Shown: piece after piece, positions 1-10,506 of the stretch
Layout: the number at the start of each line of letters is the position of its first letter
Numbering within the stretch: position 1 is the stretch's first letter
Source: Acanthamoeba lenticulata
Lineage: Eukaryota > Discosea > Longamoebia > Acanthamoebidae
Assembly: GCA_002179805.1 (NCBI GenBank)
Contig: NAVB01001562.1
Coordinates: 1 to 10,506, forward strand
Direction of reading: 5' to 3'
Length of the DNA stretch: 10,506 nt
Notes under the pieces: generated by a model
Databases searched by the model: none
The model's input: the letters and a program-made list of their open reading frames with translations, nothing else
What the model was told of the DNA's origin: nothing
Position numbers and translations under genes: made by a program

Positions 1-83
1 TATTTTTTTGTAAATTATACTCTTTTTGAAAGAAAAAATCTTGAATCAAGATAAATACAATAAGACGGGAGAGGAAGAGGAAC
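1..83 (-). other. Partial AT-rich intron at the left edge (intron 14 of the CHD gene)
   Basis: The minus-strand sequence after the exon ending at 84 starts with a GTTCCT donor, then becomes pyrimidine- and A/T-rich with no convincing acceptor before the window ends. The CHD protein breaks at DRFCRK, just before the expected remainder of helicase lobe 2, so more exons must lie to the left. Confidence 0.75.
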
Positions 84-4012
<3,929 letters not shown>

Positions 4013-4682
4013 GGTCGTAGCCTCTAAATCGAATGGATGAGGCGCCCCCTCACCAAACAAGTGGCTTCTCGAATAACAAAAGGTATTTTCTGTCTTTTCC
4101 CTTCCTCTCTTGCGCAAGAGCCGTCAGCAGCCACAAGACCGCGAAGCTTCGCGCCGAACTGTGCTGTTGGTCGACACGAACGGCCAAGTCGCCGTTTATG
4201 GGGCAAAAACTGCTCTCGCCGAAAAGCGGCTTGCCGTTGCCAGCGCTGCTGGGCAAAGCTAGCTTCACCGGTTTGGCGGGAAGTAGGAGTTCATGGGAGA
4301 GAAAGGGAAGTGCGCTCTTCTCCGGGGCCGCAAGGCAATTTGGGCCTCCGTTCGTTGTCAAGCTTTGTTTCCGTTATTACGCACAACCCCTTCTGTTCTC
4401 TGCCGCTGAGCGAGAAAGGAGGAAAGCTCCGGACCTTTGCGCGCGGCAGCCCAACCCACACCGGCCACATCGGCACGCTAGTGCGCCTGCCCTTCTGTTC
4501 TTTCTTTCTTGACCTGTCCCTTCTGTGTACCCTGCTGCATCTCTCTCGCCTGAGCGCCTCGTCTAGCTATTGTTCTCTTCTCCACCTCTTCTTGAAGAAA
4601 AAGCGCTCATCTGCTCATTCGTCGTTCAACATTTTCAACAGGCTTGATTTTGGACAAGTTAGAGAGACGGTGCTCCTGAAGG
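4013..4682. promoter_or_regulatory. Divergent intergenic region, probable promoters of the CHD and OCA2-type genes
   Basis: This 670-bp spacer separates the start codons of two genes transcribed away from each other. No clear TATA box is visible near either start. On the plus strand the part from about 4490 to 4600 is pyrimidine-rich (CTT, TCT and CCT runs), as often seen near initiation sites or in 5' leaders. No ATG occurs on the plus strand between about 4297 and the OCA2-type start at 4683, and none on the minus strand between 4013 and about 4120 upstream of the CHD start, which supports both start choices. A TTTTCAACAG string near 4632-4641 could be a leader-intron acceptor but cannot be confirmed from sequence alone. 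Confidence 0.55.
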
Positions 4683-7600
4683 ATGGGAGACACCGAGAAG
4701 CAGTCGTTCGCGCAGCCTAACGTCAGGGGCTATGGCGCTACGTCGGCCCCCTACCACGACATGGAGGAGGTGGAATACAACGATGACCACACTGCCCACG
4801 ATGAGGAGAGGGGAACAGCCTCCGAGGATGCCCCCCGCAGACCTGACTCTGGTTCGGTCCTTGTTGCTTTACTTCAAAATTGTTCCATTTTTTTTTTTGC
4901 GGTAATCTGATTTTGAACGTGCAGTTGATGAATACCGTGGGCGGCGCCGGCCCGAGAATGCTAACGAGGAGAATTGGTTCCTCTTCGACAAGGAAGGCAA
5001 GGGTGGCAAAATGATGGGTGTTCTTCCCAACCCCTTCAAGAGAGAAGCAAGCCTGGATGCACACAAGCACGGTGTCCTTGCGAGTGTCCCATGGCAACAC
5101 ATCAAGGTTGCCGTCATTTCGCTCCTCTTCGTGGTGGCGGTCATTATGTTCGCTCCCATTGAATCGCCCGATGAGGCTCCTGTCACCCACCTTACGGGTG
5201 TCGCCAAGGACCGGGCTTACGTACGTTGCCTCACAATGCCTCAATGCCGCGTATGATGCTGAATTTTTGGTTTGCAGATTGTTGATCTGCTCCCTAGTCA
5301 TCCTCTTGATACAATCAAAGTGTTTGCTACGATTCAAGAGCTTGGTACTTAGACCCAAGTCTGCTTCCGTCATCTGACAATTTACTCACCGACTTTGTTA
5401 CGCCAGTCGATTCTTCATCAAGCGTGTTCCCTAACCCGACTTTCATCTACTTTACCGTGGAGGGTCTCATTCCTGACGGTTCGGGCGACCACCACGATGA
5501 TGATGACGACGACGACCACCACGCAGGGTACCCCTTTTCTGTTCCTCTTGCTCTTCCTCTGTCTCTTCACCGAGTCTCACCTCTTTCGTGCAGCTTCTCC
5601 GTCCGCTCCAGCTCGAGTTCATCGGATAATGAGCCGCCCCACTACCCCTCTGGCGAGTGGAAGCCCCTCCACTACTGGGAGCTCATGGGTGCGTGTCCTC
5701 TCCCTGCCGCGATTCCGTGGAAGAGGAGAAGAAGCTCACCTAAGGTCTCATTTTTCATGCTGCAGGCGACACCTTTGATGCCCAGATGGACTCACACTAC
5801 TTCTACCTGACGGACGAGGATCGTAACGATCACTACGCTCTGCGTCTGAACGTGACCACCAACTCGGTGCAGCCCGTGGGTCTCACGCTCAAGGTCCTGC
5901 AGCTGCGCCATATCGTGCGCTACGAGGTGGTCCTCGGTTTGGTCCTGCTCGTGCTGGTCTACGTGCTCATCGTGTTCGAGCTTGTGCACCGGACGATTGC
6001 CGCCCTGATCGGCTCCTTCTGGGGTCTTACCTTCTTGGCTGTCATCCAAGAGCGGCCCAGCTTCCTAGAGGTCATCATGTGGATCGATTACGACACAATT
6101 GGCCTCCTCTTCGGTATGATGATCCTCGTCGGCATTTTCTCCACCACCGGCTTCTTCGAGTGGTCGGCCGTCAAGGCCTACAAGCTGTCCAAGGGCAACA
6201 TCTGGAACCTCGTCCTCATGCTCTGCATGTTCACCGCCGTTACGTCGGCCTTCCTCGACAACGTGACCACCATCCTCCTCGTGGCCCCTGTCACCCTGCG
6301 TTTGTGCAAGGTCATCAACCTGGACCCGCTCCCTGTCATCTTGGCCGAAGTGGTGCGTGCTCTCTCGCGACTCTCCTGTAACTCGCAGTTAGCTAACTGA
6401 CTAGTGCTGCTGCTGCTTGTGTGCGTGCGGCGGTCATCATTGTGACAGATCTTCTCCAACATCGGCGGTACGGCGACGGGCATTGGCGACCCGCCGAACA
6501 TTCTCATCATCTCCAACGCCAAGATGCGGGCGTCGAAAAAGGTCGACTTTGCCACGTTCACCTTGCATGTGGCGCCCGGCGCCATCCTGGCCCTCATCGC
6601 CACGGTCTGGTTCGTCAAGTTCAAGTACGGCAAGATCCTGTCCGAGCGCTCGGCCTTCAACCCGCTCCAGCGCGAGATCGAGATTTGGAAGCGCACCGCC
6701 GCCCGCATCTCGCCCGTCGAGGGTGATGAGGAGAAGCGCGTGCGCACGGCGCTGGAGGACTACGTGTCGCAGCTGAACGAGAAGCTGGCCCAGGGCGGCG
6801 GCGCCGAGAGCAAGGGCGAGGTCGACATCTCCGAGATGGAGAGGAAGTACACGATTCACGACATGCCGCTCTTCATCAAGACTTGCGCCGTGCTCTTTGT
6901 CGTCATCATCCTCTTCTTCATCCACCCGTTCGTCCACTCCATCAACCTTTCGCTCCCCTGGATTGCCCTGTGCGGTGCCATGGCTCTCCTTGTACGAGCT
7001 CCCGCCTCTCCTCCTCTGGCTGCTCAGCAAGTGTCATTGGTTGCAATTATTCGTTGGGCTCACCGACGGCGCGCAATGTAGGTGCTCTCGGGCATCCACG
7101 AGATTCAGGAAATCATCGAGAAGGTCGAGATGGCGACTCTGCTCTTCTTTGCCGGCCTCTTCGTCCTGATGAGGTGTATCGAGGAGATGGGTGTGATGTT
7201 GTTCATTGCCGATCTGACGGCCGACTTCATTGCTGTCATTCCCGAGGGCCGTCTCCGTCTCACGGTGGCCTGCATCATGCTCATCTGGGTGTGCGCGATC
7301 GTGTCGGCTTTCATCGACAACATCCCCTTCACCACCACCATGGTACTTTTTCTTGTTCTACCGTTCTTTGTTTCTCAACATCACCATCTGATCATCGTCT
7401 TCGCTGTAATCAATGTAGATTCCCATCGTGGTGAAGCTGTCGCAGTCGGGTCTGGGCCTCCCGCTGCAGCCCATCACCTGGTCGCTCGCCCTTGGCGCTT
7501 GTCTGGGCGGTAACGGCACGCTGATTGGCGGTACGTTCTTGTCCTTGTTCTTCTTTGTTGTGCTGAAGCGCCGGTCGGTGTTGAGTCATTTTGTATTTTT

Positions 7601-7902
7601 ATTTTTCTAATTGTTATGGCTTCTCTTCTTCCTCCACTGCAGCATCGGCCAACGTCGTCGCAGCTGGTATTGCTGAGCAACAAGGGCATCCCATATCTTT
7701 CAACTACTTCTTCAAGGTGCGCTTCTTCCCCCATTTCTCCTCTCGACTATTGAAGACAAATAAAAAGTGGTGGTGAACTGATCGATCACACGTGTGTTGG
7801 ATGACGTGATTCTATCAGATGGGCTTCCCGTGCATGTTATTCTCCACGTTTGTGGCCACGATTTACATTGTGGTCTCGCATGTCCTCATCCCTTGGTACT
7901 AG
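4683..7902 (+). CDS. OCA2: OCA2/P-protein-like transporter (ArsB/NhaD-DASS superfamily), complete, 802 aa
   Basis: This is a multi-pass membrane transporter. In animals OCA2 supports an anion conductance and raises organelle pH in melanosomes; here an endolysosomal or other acidic-organelle role is inferred. Seen: a cytoplasmic N-terminus with a YXX-hydrophobic sorting-like motif (Y24-H-D-M27); TM1 about 118-135; a long loop (136-300) with an N-V-T sequon at N278; then a transporter core of about 11 more hydrophobic segments. Core motifs are AFLDNVTT (411-418), NIGGTATGIGDPPN (449-462), SAFIDNIPFTTTM (701-713) and GGNGTLIGASAN (743-754). A charged cytoplasmic loop spans about 505-582 (SERSAFNPLQREIEIWKRTA). 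The length is close to human OCA2 (838 aa), and the TM1-plus-large-loop layout separates OCA2 from plain ArsB or NhaD. The ATG at 4683 has A at -3 and G at +4. Stop TAG is at 7900-7902. The symbol is by homology; substrate is not proven. Confidence 0.93.
4683..7902 (+). other. Exon map of the OCA2-type gene (11 exons)
   Basis: Coding exons: 4683-4851, 4925-5220, 5278-5344, 5407-5527, 5594-5688, 5766-6352, 6449-6991, 7082-7342, 7419-7530, 7643-7716, 7819-7902. They sum to 2409 nt, 803 codons including stop. All ten introns are GT-AG, 57-112 nt long. Split codons agree at each junction: introns 1, 3, 5 and 9 are phase 1, intron 4 is phase 2, and the others are phase 0. Conserved motifs join correctly: LAEV|IFSNIGG, TTTM|IPIVV, GTLIG|ASANVV and NYFFK|MGFP. 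The small exons 3-5, which encode the variable loop, rest on phase and splice-site evidence rather than strong conservation, so they are slightly less certain. Confidence 0.88.
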
Positions 7903-8550
7903 TGCGAGCTCAAGAGGGAAGAAAAGAAAGGAGGAGATGAAAGGACAAAGGACCCTCAGCCAAGTATAATACTACTGTTACGCCTACGATTGGGTGTGTG
8001 AGAGGAAGAAAAGGAGGGAGTGAGAGGTGAACTTTTGTGCTGAGGTTGGTCAACCATGTGCGTGCATGGTGGCCAACCGAAGCTTGTTTATAGCCCAAAG
8101 AAAACTCAAACAACTGGAGCTACTTGCCGCCAAAAACACCAGCCGGCCTTGTTTTGCTGTAGTAAGCGACGCCCACCGGACAAGTTCGTCAGTGGAGGTC
8201 CGCTGCGGAATGGGCGTGACTCCGAGCGGGCGTACAAAAAAGTCGACGGTATCAAGCTACTGAGCCGATTGCAGTTGCTTTTGGAAAGCTTGCGCGAAAG
8301 GCGGAGTGTTCCAGAAGCCAAGCCCCGTGGGAGTCTTGCGTGCGTGTGCACCTTTTCCCCATCCGACGCCGTTTTTCATCATCTCCTTGCGACGCAGCAT
8401 CGATTGGAACCTTTTTGATTCAGAGCCACTTTCTTGGTTGATTGCTCGAATCTTTCCTTCATCTGGATCACCTTCTCCTCTTCTGGCGCATTCGACCATT
8501 CAAAGCTTTAATTCAATCGATACCGCACATTAATCAACCACAACACAGCC
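7903..8550. other. Intergenic region: 3' end of the OCA2-type gene and 5' region of the ORP gene
   Basis: This 648-bp spacer separates two tandem genes. No AATAAA polyadenylation hexamer is visible in it. It contains an imperfect inverted repeat at 8044-8078. From about 8210 to 8550 there is no ATG on the plus strand, so the ATG at 8551 would be the first in any transcript starting in that interval. No TATA box was found just upstream of 8551. Open frames crossing the spacer (for example 8056-8418 plus) have low-complexity, unrecognisable products and are not called as genes. Confidence 0.6.
8044..8078. repeat. Imperfect inverted repeat, possible 3'-UTR hairpin
   Basis: The left arm at 8044-8058 (GGTTGGTCAACCATG) can pair with the right arm at 8065-8078 (CATGGTGGCCAACC) around a 6-nt loop. 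About 13 pairs form, interrupted by a small internal mismatch or bulge. It starts 142 nt after the OCA2-type stop codon. Function is unknown, and chance cannot be excluded. Confidence 0.5.
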
Positions 8551-10506
8551 ATGTCTGACATGCCCACGTACGTTCCTGATCGATCCCGTGCCGCAACGCT
8601 TTTAGATTGCTTGCTTGTCGTCCTACTTGTTTGTCTGTGGTGGTGCCACTGGATTTCAACGGATGCTTGTTTTTTGCGCCGATTTTTTTAAACCGACCGA
8701 TGGAGGGGATCTTATAAAATGGTCTAGCTGGTAGTCCTTCACTTTAGCTTACTCACGCTTTCAATTTGCAATGGACAGTTTTGAGCGCATGGGCAAGGCC
8801 GCTCCCTCAGGTGGCTACATTTGCACGCTCACGGAGGAGGAACTCGCTTCGCAGAGAGGGTACTTTCCCTCAACAGCATCTCTTTGGCTTTTAAATTTGA
8901 TCACTCACATTTGGCGTGATCAGAGTGATTTGGGAACTGGTCAAGACTTTTGGCAAGAACCTCGTTGCCGCCAAGGAACTCACCAGTACGTTTGCTCTTC
9001 TTTGGGGTTTCCCTCCACAACAGCGCGTAGATGAAGACGTTAAGATTTTCACTCACCATGCCTATTCATGCTGACGGTGGTGTTCTTGACAGACATCTCG
9101 ATGCCCGTGCGACTCTTTGAACCGCGGTCCTACCTCGAGCGGCTCGCCGATGGCTGGTACGGCGCGTTCCTCATTGTGGGCCGATTGCAGGAGGACCATG
9201 GTGATGATGATGATCATGAAGAAGACGAGAGTCATGGTCTCACCTTGTGGCTGTGCTCGCGACAGGTGGTCGGCGCCCACGTTCCTCAACAAGGCGGCCC
9301 ACACATCGGATCCCGTCGAGCGCCTCAAGCTCGTGATCACGTTCGTCGTCAGCGGCTTCTTCAACACAGTTGAGAACCAAAAGGGCAAGCCCTTCAACCC
9401 GGTCCTGGGCGAGACCTTCCAGGGGACCTTTGAGGACGGCACGCGCATCTACGCCGAGCAGGCCTCGCACCACCCGCCCATCACTTGCTGGCAGGTGTTT
9501 GGCCCCGAGGACTGCTACCACTACTACGGCTATGGCGAGTGGTCGGCGTCGTTCCGTGGCAACTCAGTCAGGGGGTACGCCTCTTTTCTTAATGATTATT
9601 ATTCTTTTAGTTTACTTTTTATTTTATTTTAACATGTGTTGGTCATCATCAGGCACCAGGCCGGACCCAACATCATCAACTTTGCCGACGGGGGCTCTAT
9701 CACGTACTCCTTGCCCGAGGCGCACGTGGGCGGCATTCTGTTTGGCGAGAGGATCATCGAGTACCTCGGCACGATCGACTTCCGCGATGAACAGAACGGA
9801 CTGGCGTATGCTCCTCTTGCTCCTCATGTCCCTCTCCCGCCCCTTTTCAAACGTCAGCTTCATCTCACCAACCACAACAACGATCGGGGCGACACAGTTG
9901 CGATTTGGTGATCAACCCCAACGACCAGAAGCTCTTCAGCAGCTTCTTCTCCTCCAAGAAGAAGGTACCCACGGACTACATCCGAGGAGAGATTGTGCGC
10001 GTCAAGAATCCCGAGAACCTCAAGAAGCCCAAGGCCAAGCTCCTCGAGACTGACTATGAAGTCCTCTGCAAGGTTCGTTCTTTGGTTTTTCCCCTTTTTA
10101 TTTACCCATTTTCACCATTTTTTCAAAAAGAAATATTTCTAAAATACAAATGGTTTGTGCAGGTGATGGGCAGCTGGCTGTCGTGCATCGAGTTTGACGG
10201 AGAGAGGTTTTGGGAGTGGAACGACTCGAAACTCAAGATCTACGTCCCCGTCAAGGTCGACAACCCGCTGCCCTCGGACTCCCGGTTCAGGGAGGACTGC
10301 AAATACCTGGCCCAGGGCGACCTGGAGACCGCTGGCGAGTGCGTCTTCCCCGCTCGATTTTTTGTTCTTAAAAAACTTTAATTCTTTTATTATATACTCT
10401 TTTATTTCGTGCAAAAGGAACAAGAATATTGAACTAAATTCATAAAATTACAGGCACAAGAGGAAGATCGAGCAGAAGCAGAGGAGGGAAGCGGCGCTGA
10501 GGAAGG
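8551..10506 (+). CDS. Oxysterol-binding-protein-related protein (ORP/Osh4 type), N-terminal 363 codons; 3' end outside window
   Basis: ORPs carry sterols and PI4P or other phospholipids between membranes. Seen in the spliced protein: a short N-terminal segment with no PH domain, then the lipid-binding core starting near residue 34; ISMPVRLFEPRSYLERLAD (55-73); DGWWSAPTFLNKAA rebuilt across intron 4; KPFNPVLGET (116-125); the family signature EQASHHPP (139-146), whose paired histidines contact the PI4P head group in solved family members; and GSWLSCIEFDGERFWEW near 290. The partial C-terminus GEHKRKIEQKQRREAALRK is the usual basic tail helix, so only a few dozen residues are probably missing. 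Short Osh4-like members are cytosolic or peripheral and lack membrane-anchoring domains. The ATG at 8551 is the first for about 340 nt and gives MSDMPT before the first intron; an alternative start at 8771 is discussed in the findings. Confidence 0.94.
8551..10506 (+). other. Exon map of the ORP gene (9 exons, last one partial)
   Basis: Coding exons: 8551-8567, 8779-8859, 8924-8985, 9093-9156, 9266-9574, 9653-9805, 9898-10072, 10163-10338, 10454 to beyond 10506. All eight introns are GT-AG. Intron 1 is the longest at 211 nt; the rest are 64-115 nt. Split codons agree at each junction, for example TG|G giving Trp75, GC|T giving Ala229 before CDLVINPND, and GA|G giving Glu346 before HKRK. The 17-nt first coding exon is the weakest call: it rests on a GTACGT donor, phase agreement and ATG position, not on conservation. 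Confidence 0.85.
8713..8719 (+). promoter_or_regulatory. TATA-like box TATAAAA inside ORP intron 1
   Basis: A consensus-quality TATAAAA lies in intron 1 of the ORP gene, 58 nt before ATG 8771. That ATG is in frame with exon 2 (reads MDSFERMG) and ends six bases before the AG acceptor. The arrangement would suit an internal promoter with initiation around 8740-8750. There is no experimental support, and a single 7-mer can arise by chance in AT-rich intron sequence. Confidence 0.35.

Noticed and set aside
4237..4256. Short hairpin-like sequence TTGCCAGC with GCTGGGCAA in the divergent spacer
   Set aside because: The stem is short with a bulge and no context suggesting an RNA gene; within chance expectation.
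4037..4720. 227-codon open frame on the plus strand across the divergent spacer
   Set aside because: Its product is Ser/Arg/Cys-rich with no recognisable domain, its frame differs from the OCA2-type gene it overlaps, and it covers the likely promoters. Long open frames arise easily in this base composition.
6437..7030. 197-codon minus-strand open frame opposite OCA2-type exon 7
   Set aside because: It is a shadow of the GC-rich transporter exon on the other strand; the plus-strand frame carries the conserved motifs.
8056..8418. 120-codon open frame on the plus strand between the OCA2-type and ORP genes
   Set aside because: No recognisable domain, no plausible splice continuation and composition like the surrounding spacer.
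9157..9265. ORP intron 4 reads open as an Asp/Glu-rich segment (GDDDDHEEDE), as if it were a coding insertion
   Set aside because: The 109-nt length would shift the frame and end the protein at about 9373. Removing it with GTACGG and ACAG sites restores the family motif DGWWSAPTFL.
10339..10381. Read-through of ORP intron 8 giving a truncated protein ending FVLKKL
   Set aside because: The GTGCGT donor and the in-phase acceptor at 10453 restore the expected basic tail HKRKIEQKQRR, so the read-through stop is ordinary intron sequence.

Overview
The window looks like nuclear DNA of a protist with GC-rich exons and many short introns. An Acanthamoeba-type amoebozoan is the best guess: exons read as compact GC-rich coding sequence, all 32 complete introns I can place are GT-AG and mostly 57-115 nt, and donors are dominated by GTACGT, GTGCGT and close variants. 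The organism is an inference from style and gene content; no marker gene proves it. I see no prokaryotic operon, tRNA, rRNA, transposon or CRISPR array.

Three protein-coding genes account for nearly everything. (1) Minus strand, 4012 to 84 and running off the left edge: the first 869 codons of a CHD-family chromatin remodeller. It has an acidic N-terminal region, two chromodomains and most of a SNF2 ATPase up to motif IV, in 14 exons. The wording of the ATPase is closest to CHD subfamily III (CHD6-9/Kismet). (2) Plus strand, 4683-7902: a complete 11-exon gene of 802 codons for a multi-pass transporter of the OCA2/P-protein group (ArsB/NhaD/DASS superfamily). (3) Plus strand, 8551 to beyond the right edge: the first 363 codons of a short oxysterol-binding-protein-related protein (ORP/Osh4 type), in 9 exons so far.

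Genes 1 and 2 are divergent and share a 670-bp spacer (4013-4682) that probably holds both promoters. Genes 2 and 3 are in tandem, 648 bp apart. Every exon junction was chosen so that reading phase is kept and conserved motifs are rebuilt across the intron (for example GLG|KT, CCN|HPYL, EV|IFSNIGG, GE|HKRK). The three products work in different places: nuclear chromatin remodelling, ion or anion transport in an endolysosome-like membrane, and lipid exchange between membranes. Nothing indicates a shared pathway.

The points most worth a second look are: C at intron position +4 in 28 of 32 donors and A in none; a TATA-like box inside ORP intron 1 placed before an in-frame ATG that abuts the exon-2 acceptor; a full-length OCA2-type protein in what looks like an amoeba, with a symmetric His2-Asp7-His2 run in its predicted luminal loop; a duplicated R-x-x-VNYAE motif in the CHD N-terminus; and an in-frame alternative acceptor beside the DEAH motif of the CHD protein. 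I did not find a previously undescribed multi-gene system here.
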